NCBI GenBank assembly: GCA_964443225.1
Contig: CAYUCC010000001.1
Span: 1-64,000 of the forward strand
DNA: 64,000 nt
Direction: 5' to 3'
Origin: SSC4 sp964443225
Lineage (GTDB): Bacteria > Chloroflexota > Anaerolineae > SSC4 > Amarolineaceae
Both the position numbers and the translations under genes were made by a program. This document shows, piece after piece, positions 34,141-42,555 of the stretch (the stretch's first letter is position 1; each line of letters begins with the position of its first letter). The notes under the pieces were generated by a model. It was not told the origin of the DNA. It saw only the letters and a program-made list of their open reading frames with translations, and made no database searches.

Positions 34141-35313
34141 ATGATCCCTAGATTGCTTGAACAAACGATCCTCGAACGCCTGGCCACCCTACGGAAGGTT
34201 CTCCTGATTCTGGGTGCGCGGCAGGTTGGGAAGACGACGCTGCTGCGTTCGATCGAATCCAGGATGGTGCAAGAGAATCGGCGTGTTCGTTACCTGAACT
34301 GCGATCTGGCCGAAGAAAGAAGCGCGGTCAACACGACGGCGCGCACGCGGTTGGACAGGCTGGTAACGGGTCTGGATGTGTTGTTGGTTGACGAGGCGCA
34401 GCGCCTGGATGACCCTGGGCTGACCCTGAAAATCCTCTACGATCTGTATCCGCAGCTCATCGTCATCGCCACTGGATCATCGAGCTTCGATTTGCGCAAC
34501 CGGGTCACCGATGCATTGACGGGCCGCTATTTCGACTTCATGATGTTCCCGTTGTCGGTGGGCGAACTGCTGGCGGACGCGGGCGTTTTGTCTGATCAGG
34601 CACTGCGTCAGCCGGCGGCCGATGCGCTGCTGCCTGAACTGCTGCTGTACGGCCAGTACCCGGAGATCTACCTGGCCGCTGATCCAAAATCCAGGCAGCT
34701 TCTACTGGCCAAGCTCGTCGAGAGTTACCTGTTCAAGGACATCCTCACCTTTCAACGCATCCGCTATTCACAGGTCATCGTGGACCTGGCGCGCGCGCTG
34801 GCGTACCAGATTGGCAACGAGGTCAATGAAACCGAGTTAGCGGGCCGGTTGAAAGTCGATCGCAAGACGGTTGTGAGCTATCTCGACATTCTGGAGAAGT
34901 CGTTCGTCATCCTGCGGCTGCACCCATTCTCGAACAATCCACGACGTGAGATCGGCAAACAGACCAAGATCTACTTCCTCGATCTGGGCATTCGCAATGC
35001 ACTGATCAACGACTTCAACGACCTGGCGATACGGGCGGACCGTGGGCGTATGTGGGAGAATTTTCTGGTTGTGGAGCGTCTGAAGTGGTTTGCCAATCGC
35101 GGTGAGACGGTGCGCAGTCGTTTCTGGCGAGCCTATGGCGGCGCCGAGGTGGATTACCTGGAAGAATGTGCGCATGGCCCGCAGGCGTACGAGTTCAAGT
35201 ATGGCAGCGGACCTTTGCGCGCCGGCGGTGAGGCATTTCACCGCACCTATGGCACGCGTGTCCAGCTTATCAACCAGGAGAACTACCTCGATTTCGTATT
35301 AGGGGTGTCCTGA
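34141..35313 (+). CDS. AAA family ATPase with DUF4143 C-terminal domain
   Basis: A 390-residue protein: Walker A GARQVGKTTLL (about 22-32), Walker B LLVDEAQRLDD (about 80-90), sensor VIATGSSSFDLRNRVTDALTGR, then PLSVGELLADAG and a winged-helix/nuclease-like DUF4143 part (about 215-390) with GRMWENFLVVERLKW and VDYLEE. This AAA_14-DUF4143 family is common, often single-copy and stand-alone, and its role is unknown. It stands alone, with its own promoter and terminator. Its base use looks similar to its neighbours, so recent transfer is not evident. Confidence 0.9.
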   Translation: MIPRLLEQTILERLATLRKVLLILGARQVGKTTLLRSIESRMVQENRRVRYLNCDLAEERSAVNTTARTRLDRLVTGLDVLLVDEAQRLDDPGLTLKILYDLYPQLIVIATGSSSFDLRNRVTDALTGRYFDFMMFPLSVGELLADAGVLSDQALRQPAADALLPELLLYGQYPEIYLAADPKSRQLLLAKLVESYLFKDILTFQRIRYSQVIVDLARALAYQIGNEVNETELAGRLKVDRKTVVSYLDILEKSFVILRLHPFSNNPRREIGKQTKIYFLDLGIRNALINDFNDLAIRADRGRMWENFLVVERLKWFANRGETVRSRFWRAYGGAEVDYLEECAHGPQAYEFKYGSGPLRAGGEAFHRTYGTRVQLINQENYLDFVLGVS

Positions 35314-35354
35314 TCTGTAACCGACGTCTCCGAGCCGCCCCTCCCAAAAAAACT

Positions 35355-35391
35355 AAAGACCTCACAGGTTTCGCAGACCCGTGAGGTCTTT
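35355..35391. terminator. Bidirectional terminator between the ATPase and the helicase
   Basis: An 11-bp stem AAAGACCTCAC (35355-35365) with 35381-35391 and a structured loop, flanked by an A run at 35346-35352 and by TTT at the other side. Confidence 0.85.
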
Positions 35392-35441
35392 GTGTTGTAC
35401 GAAAAGCTGCTTCTGGTACGGCGGTGCTGTCCGATCCGAAG

Positions 35442-37088
35442 TCAGGCGCGTGCCAGGTCAACCGGCAGCCGGCGGATTCGATAACTGCCGGCCCTGGCCA
35501 ACACCTGGGCGACAAACTGCTGCGGCACGTCGACGAAGGTGTGGTCTTCCTGGATGCGGATCGCACCAATGGTGTGACCGGGGATTTCGGCGTAGAAGGC
35601 AATCGTACCTACGACGTCGTTCGGCCGGATGCCATGGGCACGACCGGCGCTGAGTGTCAGGCGCACCATGCCCTCTTCCTGGACCCCACGGGGCCGGCGC
35701 GGGCGGTGTTCGGTGCTGCGTATCGGTCGCGGTGTGTCTTCGTGGGCGCGGGCGCGCGGGCGCGGTTCTGCCACTTCCTCGATGGGTGCAATGGGGCGCT
35801 GTTTGTCTTCGCTGCGTGCCACCCGCAGCGCGGCCGCTGCGATGTCGAGCGGATCGTGACCGGCTTCGATCAGCTGGTTGACGATGGGACGTTCCCGGGT
35901 GAAGCGGCCGCGACGCAGCCACACCAGCAGCTTCTCCTGCAGCTGGGCTTCGCGGCGATTTTCGATGTCGGCGATCGACGGCAGCACAGCGAGGGTGATC
36001 TCTTGCCGCGCAAAAGACTCGATCTTGCGCAGGTACCACCGTTCCTGCGGCGTTACCAACGAAATTGCAATACCCGTTTTGCCCGCGCGCCCCGTGCGCC
36101 CGACACGATGGACGTAGACCTCCGCATCGGACGGCAGGTCATAATTGAACACGTGCGAAATACCGTCGATGTCGAGACCGCGTGCGGCCACATCGGTTGC
36201 CACCAACACCGTGCTCTGGTTGCGCCGGAAACGCTCCAGCACCTGTTCGCGCGTTTCCTGGCTCAAGTCACCGTTGAGGGCTTCGGCCGGAAAACCGCGC
36301 ACGGTCAGTTCGCTGGCCAGCTCACCCGTGCCGGCACGCGTGCGCACGAAGATCAGAGCGCTGGTGATCTCTTCCATCTCGAAGAGACGGGTGAGTGCGG
36401 CCAATTTATCGGCTGCGTTGACAACGTAATACCGTTGTTCCAACGTCGCCACCGTGCGCTGCCGGGGTCCCAGTGCCACTGACTGCGGGTCGCGCAGGTA
36501 TCGATCGGCCAGGCGGCGAATCTCCGGTGGCAGGGTGGCCGAGAAGAGCGCTGTTTGACGCGTGGCGGGTGTCAGGCTGAGAATGGCTTCGATATCTTCG
36601 ATGAATCCCATGCTCAGCATCTCGTCCGCCTCGTCCAGGACAACGGTGTGCACGGTGCCGACGTCCAGCACACCCTGTTTGAGCAGGTCCAGCAGACGCC
36701 CTGGGGTACCTACGACGACATCGACGCCTTTTTGCAGGCGGCGGATCTGGCGCTCGTACGGTTGGCCGCCATAGACAGCCAGCACACGAACGCCGCGCAA
36801 TTTTCCGTAACCGTGGAAAGCCTCAGCGACCTGCATGGCCAATTCACGTGTTGGCACCAGGATCAGGCTCTGCACGCAGCGCTGGCCTGGCTGCAGGTTG
36901 TGAAGGATCGGTAGGGCAAACGCGGCGGTTTTGCCGGTGCCGGTCTGCGCCTGGCCAATCACGTCGTGGCCGTCGAGCATCAGCGGGATCATCGCGGTCT
37001 GGATGGGGGTGGGCACGGAATAACCGAGCTCAGTCACGGCCTGTACCAGGTCTGGGTGCAGGCGCAGTTGGTCGAATTCTGTTGTCAT
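35442..37088 (-). CDS. DEAD-box RNA helicase with DbpA-type RNA-binding domain
   Basis: A 548-residue helicase of the DeaD/CshA group. N-terminal half: Q motif region with PTPIQTAMIP, Walker A AQTGTGKT, PTRELAMQ, VVGTPGRLLDLL, DEAD in VLDEADEMLSMGF and SATLP. Second half: FVRTR, DVAARGLDIDGISHV, HRVGRTGRAGKTG. After about residue 370 comes a basic linker and, at the end (about 470-545), a DbpA-like RNA-recognition fold (RLTLSAGRAHGIRPNDVVGTI). Such helicases help ribosome assembly and mRNA decay in the cold. The ATG at 37088 has TAGGAG; the 200-base leader before it is structured. Confidence 0.94.
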   Translation of the reverse strand: MTTEFDQLRLHPDLVQAVTELGYSVPTPIQTAMIPLMLDGHDVIGQAQTGTGKTAAFALPILHNLQPGQRCVQSLILVPTRELAMQVAEAFHGYGKLRGVRVLAVYGGQPYERQIRRLQKGVDVVVGTPGRLLDLLKQGVLDVGTVHTVVLDEADEMLSMGFIEDIEAILSLTPATRQTALFSATLPPEIRRLADRYLRDPQSVALGPRQRTVATLEQRYYVVNAADKLAALTRLFEMEEITSALIFVRTRAGTGELASELTVRGFPAEALNGDLSQETREQVLERFRRNQSTVLVATDVAARGLDIDGISHVFNYDLPSDAEVYVHRVGRTGRAGKTGIAISLVTPQERWYLRKIESFARQEITLAVLPSIADIENRREAQLQEKLLVWLRRGRFTRERPIVNQLIEAGHDPLDIAAAALRVARSEDKQRPIAPIEEVAEPRPRARAHEDTPRPIRSTEHRPRRPRGVQEEGMVRLTLSAGRAHGIRPNDVVGTIAFYAEIPGHTIGAIRIQEDHTFVDVPQQFVAQVLARAGSYRIRRLPVDLARA

Positions 37089-37288
37089 AACGCTCCTAAC
37101 GTTTGGTTGAGTCCACTGTGTGGCCAGGTCCTTGCGGAAACTGGCCTGTTGCCTGCATACAGCCGACTCATCCCACGTGTAAGAGCCTCCTGTGGCAACA
37201 AAATACCCGACCCATCGTGGTCGGGCACCCCTCTGGCTGGTCGAAAAACCGGCCAAACAAAAAACCATGATCCCTTGCGGGATCGACG
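37089..37288 (-). promoter_or_regulatory. Structured 200-base leader of the helicase gene
   Basis: Reading on the minus strand from the predicted start, there is a hairpin GATCCC-GCAA-GGGATC (37269-37284) followed shortly by TTTTTTG, then a GGCCGGTTTTTCGACC stem, then CCCGACC/GGTCGGG (about 37207-37225) followed by TATTTTG. Two of these look like terminators inside the leader, which suggests attenuation, a known way to control DEAD-box helicase mRNAs. Confidence 0.5.
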
Positions 37289-37294
37289 GGCGCA

Positions 37295-37323
37295 AGTATA
37301 ACATACCGGCGCCTGGCATGCAA
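37295..37323 (-). promoter_or_regulatory. Promoter for the helicase gene
   Basis: On the minus strand TTGCAT (37318-37323), 17 bases, TATACT (37295-37300), giving a transcription start near 37288 and a leader of 200 bases. Confidence 0.6.
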
Positions 37324-37343
37324 ACCTGACATCAGGCAAAAAA

Positions 37344-37377
37344 CTCCCTTCCTCCCTGTTGCCAGGAAAGAAGGGAG
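37344..37377 (-). terminator. Terminator after the secreted repeat protein
   Basis: The stem CTCCCTTC/GAAGGGAG (37344-37351 with 37370-37377) is followed on the minus strand by TTTTTT. It isolates the secreted protein gene (stop at 37457) from the helicase promoter. Confidence 0.75.
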
Positions 37378-37456
37378 CAGAACGGCTGGAAGACAAACCC
37401 TTCAGCCAGGGTGACAGGGCCGGCGCACGCACCCCGCGGCCGGCCCCACGTTGTTG

Positions 37457-38245
37457 TTAGAGGCCCGGATAGTACGTACCAAACCCACCACGGTAGTAGC
37501 GCGAGGGTGTGGTGCTGTCGGTGCTGCTGTCGTTGCTGCTGTCGGGAGCGCCGAAGAAGCGCATCCCACCGTGCCCGCCGCGGCCACCAAAGCCCGGCAT
37601 GCGGAACATCTTGGAGCCGCTGCTCTGGGCCAGGATGGCATCGGCCTGGGCCTGGGTGATGACACCGTCGGCCACGGCCTGGTTCACGGCGTCCTCGTAG
37701 ACCTTCTGCATCGCCGCCGGCACGCCCTTATCGGTCATGTAGTCCTGCAGGGCCTGGCGAGCCTTGAGCAGATCGGCCTGTTCCTGGGTCATCTTGCCAT
37801 CCTCGACAGCCTGGGCCAGCGTGGCGTCATACGCCGTTGTGCGTGCCTCTTGCAGCTTCTCGACCGTGATGTTCAACTCTTCGGCCAGGAGGGCATCGTA
37901 GTCGATGGTATCACTGCCGAAGAAGCCGCCGTGACCGCGGAAACCGTAGGTGCCGCCGCGTGCCAGCAGGGCATCTGCCTGGGCCTGGGTGATCAGCCCG
38001 TCCTCGACAGCCTGCTCGATGGCTGCCTTCTGCGCGTTCTCCTGTGCGGTCGCCAGCTCGGTGGTGGTGATGCCCAGCGCCTCAGCCAGGGCTGTGTTGC
38101 TGACCCCAAAACCACCCGGCCCACCACGGTGTGCAACCACGTCCGCAGTGGTCGTGGCGGCCGCCGCGGGGAACGCCACGGCCATGATGGCCACGACGGC
38201 CAGGCCCACGCCCAGCGCTGCGGTCCATTTCCTGAATCCTGTCAT
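37457..38245 (-). CDS. Secreted protein with three ITQAQADALL-type helical repeats
   Basis: A 262-residue protein with a cleavable signal (about 1-30, ending AAAATT). It holds three repeats of about 60 residues built on 'AxxxGxITQAQADAxLA': AVEDGLITQAQADALLARG, AVEDGKMTQEQADLLKAR and AVADGVITQAQADAILAQ, each next to a 'LAEELxIT' block. Gly-rich stretches (GFRGHGGFFG, GGRGGHGG) lie between and at the end. I know such exported repeat proteins in Chloroflexota and Actinomycetota but no function. The absence of a lipobox suggests release or wall association. Confidence 0.8.
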   Translation of the reverse strand: MTGFRKWTAALGVGLAVVAIMAVAFPAAAATTTADVVAHRGGPGGFGVSNTALAEALGITTTELATAQENAQKAAIEQAVEDGLITQAQADALLARGGTYGFRGHGGFFGSDTIDYDALLAEELNITVEKLQEARTTAYDATLAQAVEDGKMTQEQADLLKARQALQDYMTDKGVPAAMQKVYEDAVNQAVADGVITQAQADAILAQSSGSKMFRMPGFGGRGGHGGMRFFGAPDSSNDSSTDSTTPSRYYRGGFGTYYPGL

Positions 38246-38387
38246 CGTTTCATCTCCATTCGTGTCGAATTGTGTCGAATCGTCTTGTCATGCGGTTCAC
38301 TCCGAACCGGTTGGCCAATCTGACCAACTGTGCTGATTGTAGCAGGGAGATATTCAGAATTTATGAAGGAGTGGGGAGGAAAGTGTT

Positions 38388-38436
38388 TAGGAGGGAGGAG
38401 GGAGCACGGAGTACGGAGTAGGGAGTACGGAGTAGG
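38388..38436. repeat. Heptamer array (GGAGGGA/GTACGGA/GTAGGGA)
   Basis: Seven 7-base units run without break. The surrounding gap (38246-38516) holds otherwise only a doubled GTGTCGAAT word near 38265 and a short stem CGGTTC/GAACCG near 38292; no gene is seen there. Confidence 0.75.
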
Positions 38437-38516
38437 GGTTGTCAATTTGGGGGGTGCGTGGTATGCTGCAAGGGTGGGGGTGGGTAAGGAGATGAAGCGG
38501 AATCTGGCCAGTTTGA

Positions 38517-38717
38517 CGGCAATGGGGTGAACGGCTCAGCTTTGGCATTCCGATTGCCAGCATCGACGCCTTTCTGGAAGCGCGTGGCTTCGAACAGGTC
38601 GTCAATGCCGACCCCATCGTGCTGGAGAAACTGTATTTCAGCACCAGTGACCGGCCACACCACGTGGCCGACGGTTACGCGATTGCCTCGGCTTTGGTCC
38701 GGCCTGATGACGGTTGA
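38517..38717 (+). pseudogene. 3' fragment of a class I SAM methyltransferase (LCM-like)
   Basis: An open frame without a start codon reads ...RLSFGIPIASIDAFLEARGF and ends VADGYAIASALVRPDDG-stop. The order 'LxFGIPxxxIxxFLExRGF...YF...GYAIA' is that of the C-terminal 60 residues of leucine-carboxyl-methyltransferase-like SAM enzymes. The first 200 or more residues are absent; a heptamer array stands where they should be. This looks like the rest of a deleted gene. Confidence 0.5.
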
Positions 38718-38753
38718 CGGGCAAATCTTGTGTGATCCCTGGAGAAGGAGCGA

Positions 38754-39095
38754 ATGATGACCACCATCAATTCCGAAACTCAATCTGACATTGTTGCCCA
38801 AATGGTGCAGTGTCTGGTTGATCAATTTGCCCCGGACCAAATCATTCTGTTCGGTTCCCGCGCCCGCGGAACCGGTCGGGCGGACAGTGACGTCGATTTA
38901 CTCGTCGTGATGCCGGTTCGCGGCTCAAAACGCGCAAAGCGCATCGAGATGCGGGTGGCGCTCCACGAATTTAGAGTGCCAAAAGACATCATTCTGGTGA
39001 CACCCGAAGAAGTGGCACAAGCCCATTGGCAGGCCGGTACGATTATTCAACCTGCACTCCAAGAAGGCATAATCCTCTATGCTCGACCTCAATGA
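38754..39095 (+). CDS. MNT-type nucleotidyltransferase (minimal)
   Basis: A 113-residue minimal nucleotidyltransferase: LFGSRARGTGRADSDVDLLV (about 37-56) contains the GSxxxG and DxD motif. In MNT-HEPN pairs this protein AMPylates and so silences a HEPN ribonuclease encoded just downstream. Here the downstream HEPN frame is cut short (see 39079), so the antitoxin-like part remains alone. GGAGAAGGAG lies before two adjoining ATGs. Confidence 0.88.
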   Translation: MMTTINSETQSDIVAQMVQCLVDQFAPDQIILFGSRARGTGRADSDVDLLVVMPVRGSKRAKRIEMRVALHEFRVPKDIILVTPEEVAQAHWQAGTIIQPALQEGIILYARPQ

Positions 39096-39228
39096 CTTGA
39101 ATCCACAACAGATTCAGATCGTACAGCACTGGGTGGTCAAAGCCGAGAATGACCTGAGGAAAACCGGCCATTCCTTGGCGTGGTGCCGATCCTTTGAGTC
39201 AGGAGGAAATGATCATGGCAGAACTTGA
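39079..39228 (+). pseudogene. Truncated HEPN domain gene
   Basis: A 49-codon frame starts with an ATG inside the end of the nucleotidyltransferase gene, the normal layout for MNT-HEPN pairs. It reads MLDLNDLNPQQIQIV, then WVVKAENDLRKTGHSL, which matches the first helix of HEPN proteins ('WxxKAExDLR'), and after about 34 residues runs into the isochorismatase ribosome site and stops. A working HEPN is about 130 residues and has an RxxxxH motif; none is here. Confidence 0.55.
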
Positions 39229-39757
39229 ACCCGCTTCACCGTCGCGCGCCGGCCCCTGTGCGCTGCTTGTGATCGACGTCCAGCAGGGGCTGTTTCGCAA
39301 ATCGACACCCATTTACCATGCCCAGGAGCTGCTTGCCCATATCGATGCCCTGGTGGCCGCCGCGCATGCCGCGGGAACCCTGGTCGTGTACGTGCAGCAC
39401 GCGTCCGACAAGGTTCTGCCCTGGGGTTCGGACGACTGGCAGCTGCACCCGCGGCTCCATCCCACCGGCGCCGACCTCATCGTGCACAAGCAGCACGGCG
39501 ACGCATTCGAGGCCACGACGCTGCAAGAAGAGTTGGCCGCACGCGGCATCCATTCGCTGGTCATCACCGGCCTGGTGACGCACGGCTGCGTCAAAGCCAC
39601 CTGCCTGGGTGCGCGCGAGCGCGGTTATGCTGTCGTGCTGGTGGCTGACGGTCACAGCAGCTACAGCAAAGACGCCGCGCGCCTGATCGAGGAATGGCAT
39701 ACGAAACTGCACGCCGCTGGTGTGACCGTGACGCCAGTTGAGGCCATCTCATTCTAA
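39215..39757 (+). CDS. Isochorismatase-family cysteine hydrolase
   Basis: A 180-residue hydrolase with the triad of the family: Asp in LLVIDVQQGLF (about 17), Lys in VHKQHGDAF (about 90) and Cys in GLVTHGCVKATCLGA (about 122). The family includes nicotinamidases and other amide hydrolases; the metal-binding pattern of nicotinamidase is not evident, so the substrate is open. The ATG at 39215 is eight bases after AGGAGG; longer starts lie over the HEPN remnant. Confidence 0.9.
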   Translation: MAELEPASPSRAGPCALLVIDVQQGLFRKSTPIYHAQELLAHIDALVAAAHAAGTLVVYVQHASDKVLPWGSDDWQLHPRLHPTGADLIVHKQHGDAFEATTLQEELAARGIHSLVITGLVTHGCVKATCLGARERGYAVVLVADGHSSYSKDAARLIEEWHTKLHAAGVTVTPVEAISF

Positions 39758-39803
39758 ACTCATGTTCTGATGAAACCTGGGGACTTGAGGCGCCACAGAA
39801 CTG

Positions 39804-39848
39804 CCCCCCCCCCCCAATCCAAAATCCAAAATCTAAAATCTAAAATCC
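39804..39848. repeat. Poly-C tract and heptamer array (CCAAAAT)n at the phosphodiesterase 3' end
   Basis: Twelve C residues (39804-39815) are followed by about five 7-base units (CAAAATC/TAAAATC). The stop codon and the last two codons of the minus-strand phosphodiesterase gene lie inside the array. Confidence 0.85.
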
Positions 39849-41489
39849 AACGCGTCGCGAACCCACCGCGCCTGCCACGGCGGTCACACCCGCCAGCAGC
39901 AGTCCCACAACAGCAATCACCAGCATCTGCATCGCGGCCAAAAAGCCCAGGAAGTAGGTGGCTGGCTCGGGCAGGGCCCAGCTGACCTGGGCACCGTTGA
40001 GCACGAAACTCAGCAGGGCCGGCAGCCCGACCAGGGCCATCGTCAGCAGCGCCCAGTTGAGCGTGGTCTGCGCCGCAACCGCCGGTGCCTGGCGATAGAG
40101 ACGCAGCGCCAGCAGCAGCACCAGCCAGGCCACGCTGACTGCCAGCGCCGCGTTGGTGGCAATGGTCACGATCATGTCGCCCGCGCTGATGACCGAGCTC
40201 AGCGAATAGCTGCGGCCGTCCAACACGGCGTATTTCAGGTTGAAGATCAGCACATACACCAACGCCGCGCCCACCATCCAGGCCAGGGCCCGGCTGCGCG
40301 TACGCCACACCACGAAGCCCAAAACACCGACAATCACCAACGCCAACAGCAGTCGCGGCAGCCGCTCGCTGGTGGCGCGGGACGTACGCGCGGCGGTGAT
40401 GGCGGCCTGGGTGGCTGCCACCGCATCGCTGCCGGCCGCGACGTCGAGCGCCTGCCCGGTCGTCGCACTGTAGGCCGCGGCCAGGCCCTGCTGCTGGCTT
40501 TGCGCTGCGGCCTCGATGCTGGCCTCGGTGCCGGCGGGCAGGTCGAGCATGTCGGTCAGCACACGGCCCTGCGCCGAGGCGGGAAGCGCCGTACCCAGCA
40601 GTGCGGCCAGTGTCGGCGCGACGTCCACCTGCTGCACGTCACCGTATTCGCCCGGCTTGACACCAGCCCCCGCCACCACCAGGGGCTCGACCAGCACAAC
40701 CGGCTCGTGCCCGCCGTGTCCGCCGCGGTCGATGTGGCCGTGGTCACTGGTCACCACGACCGTGTCCTGCGTCAGATCGAGGGTGCCGACGATCTCGCGC
40801 AGCAGGTCATCGGACCGCTGGGCGGCGGCATTCCAGCGTGGGTCCTGCGGTCCCCCTTCGTGGTGGCCGGCGTAATCGACCTGCAGGAGGTGGATCAGGG
40901 TCAGCGCGTGTGCGTTGTCATGCAGCCAGGGCAGGGCTGCGGCGACGACGGCGCGGTCGGCCGTGTCATCCTCGTTGGGCGTGTAGTAGGACGCATCGAC
41001 GGTGTCCTGGGGAACCATCTTCTCGAACCAGTTGAAGCCGGATATCGCCGTGGCCAGCCCGGCACGGTGGGCGGTGGCAAAGAGGTGATCCTGGGTCCAG
41101 GGGATGTACTCCTCGTACGCCAGGTTGATCGGCGGTCCGTCGCTGAGCTCCGGTGTGGCTCCGGTGAAGAGCACCGTGTAGCCCGGTGCGGAATACGAGG
41201 GTATCCCACTGTGTGCCGTTGCCGCGGCGCCGCTGGCGCGCAGCTCGTTGAGGAACGGCATCACCTGCGGGTCGGCCGCCGTATCGGTGCGCAGACCATC
41301 GATCAACACGAAGACGACGCGCCGGGTCAGCGCATCGTCCAGCGGCGCGCCCGGTGCGGGCGGCTGCATCGCCAGCGGCGACCGGTACGCGTACATCGAA
41401 TCCATCATGCCGGTGGCCCAGAAGTAGGCAACCACGGCAATCGCCAGGCAGGCGGTAATACTGAGCAGCAGCAGCAGTTTGCGGTTCAT
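39840..41489 (-). CDS. Membrane-bound alkaline-phosphatase superfamily phosphodiesterase
   Basis: A 549-residue protein: one N-terminal helix (about 5-25), an extracellular catalytic domain (about 50-340) and about five helices at the end (from about 375). RRVVFVLIDGLRTDTA gives the first metal Asp, PSYSAPGYTVLFTGATP the nucleophile Thr/Ser, and LLQVDYAGHHEGG and TSDHGHIDRGGHGGHEPV the further Asp/His ligands. The pattern fits type I phosphodiesterase/nucleotide pyrophosphatase or PIG-N-like phosphoethanolamine enzymes. AAGGAG precedes the ATG. The last residues (GF-stop) are encoded by the heptamer array. Confidence 0.88.
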   Translation of the reverse strand: MNRKLLLLLSITACLAIAVVAYFWATGMMDSMYAYRSPLAMQPPAPGAPLDDALTRRVVFVLIDGLRTDTAADPQVMPFLNELRASGAAATAHSGIPSYSAPGYTVLFTGATPELSDGPPINLAYEEYIPWTQDHLFATAHRAGLATAISGFNWFEKMVPQDTVDASYYTPNEDDTADRAVVAAALPWLHDNAHALTLIHLLQVDYAGHHEGGPQDPRWNAAAQRSDDLLREIVGTLDLTQDTVVVTSDHGHIDRGGHGGHEPVVLVEPLVVAGAGVKPGEYGDVQQVDVAPTLAALLGTALPASAQGRVLTDMLDLPAGTEASIEAAAQSQQQGLAAAYSATTGQALDVAAGSDAVAATQAAITAARTSRATSERLPRLLLALVIVGVLGFVVWRTRSRALAWMVGAALVYVLIFNLKYAVLDGRSYSLSSVISAGDMIVTIATNAALAVSVAWLVLLLALRLYRQAPAVAAQTTLNWALLTMALVGLPALLSFVLNGAQVSWALPEPATYFLGFLAAMQMLVIAVVGLLLAGVTAVAGAVGSRRVGF

Positions 41490-41689
41490 GGCGATGCTCT
41501 CCTTCTCACGAACGCAGGGCAGCGGGCTTGGCAGTGATCAATAGTGAGGGTGATGCGTGGGAGTTTACCGCATTCGACAAGAGCCGGCAAGTTGGCTTGG
41601 TATTCTGGCAGGATTGACATGCGCCGAGAATCGGCTTACAATTTGTTCTATGGCCATTCATCTCAAGAAGATCACAGAAAGGAGACATA

Positions 41690-42358
41690 ATGGACTTTGC
41701 CGCACTCAACACCTTTTTGGCCGGGCTCAGCCTCAATAACCACAAGGCCTGGTTCGAAGAACACCGCACCACCTATCAGGCTCTGCGTGACCAGTTCACC
41801 ACCTTCGTTGGCCAGGTTATCGACGGCATTGCGGCCTTCGATCCACCGGTAGGGGTGGTCCATCCCAAGGACGCGCTATTCCGCATCAACCGCGACGTGC
41901 GTTTTTCGCCCGACAAACGGCCGTACAAGACCACCTTCAGCGCTGCCATTTGCCCGCAGGGGCGCAACAGCGGCTTCCCGGTGTACTACTTTCAGGTCAA
42001 TGAAAAGGGTGACCTTTTCATCGCCGGCGGTTCCTACATGCCACCGCCACCGCTGCTGACCCAAATCCGCCAGCACATTGCCCGTCACCCCGAGCAGCTC
42101 AGCGCCGTGCTGGCTGATGCCCCGTTCCGCGCCACCTTCGGCGACATCGGCGGCGAGCGGCTCAAACGGCCGCCACAGGGATTCGACGAGAAATCGCCGA
42201 ATGTCGAGTACATCAAGCTCAAGAGTTTCATCGTCAGCCACGAACCACCCGATTGGCTGGCCCACACCGCCAACCTGGACGATGAAATCGTACGCTGCTT
42301 CCGCGTCATGCTGCCGCTGATCGCGTGGCTGCGCAATGCGCTCGGTACCGAGGTATAG
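41690..42358 (+). CDS. DUF2461 family protein
   Basis: A 222-residue protein with the DUF2461 marks: LSLNNHKAWFEEHRTTYQ near the start, then RINRDVRFSPDKRPYKT (about 65-82), YYFQVNEKGDLFIAGG and MPPPPLLTQIRQHI. Role unknown; the conserved Arg/Asp/Lys cluster suggests a ligand or enzymatic site. AAAGGAGACATA stands before the ATG. It is not linked to an operon. Confidence 0.92.
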   Translation: MDFAALNTFLAGLSLNNHKAWFEEHRTTYQALRDQFTTFVGQVIDGIAAFDPPVGVVHPKDALFRINRDVRFSPDKRPYKTTFSAAICPQGRNSGFPVYYFQVNEKGDLFIAGGSYMPPPPLLTQIRQHIARHPEQLSAVLADAPFRATFGDIGGERLKRPPQGFDEKSPNVEYIKLKSFIVSHEPPDWLAHTANLDDEIVRCFRVMLPLIAWLRNALGTEV

Positions 42359-42479
42359 CGGCAATTCGCGCGCGAAGGGGTCGAGGGTGTCGGTTGAACC
42401 TCCAACCCGTCCGCGCAGCTGCTCAACGACCTCCAGCACCTCGACGTCGTCGATACCGGCTGCGGCCCGGCCCTCTCCT

Positions 42480-42508
42480 TTGTCGGCCTGGATGAATCAT
42501 GTTACAAT
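42480..42508 (+). promoter_or_regulatory. Promoter for the secreted protein gene
   Basis: TTGTCG (42480-42485), 17 bases, TGTTACAAT with the -10 box at 42503-42508. The same ATGTTACAATC word forms the -10 region at 58307-58317. Confidence 0.65.
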
Positions 42509-42555
42509 CGTGACGTATTTGTTTCGCCAGATCATCACGGCCGTCACAGTCAACA

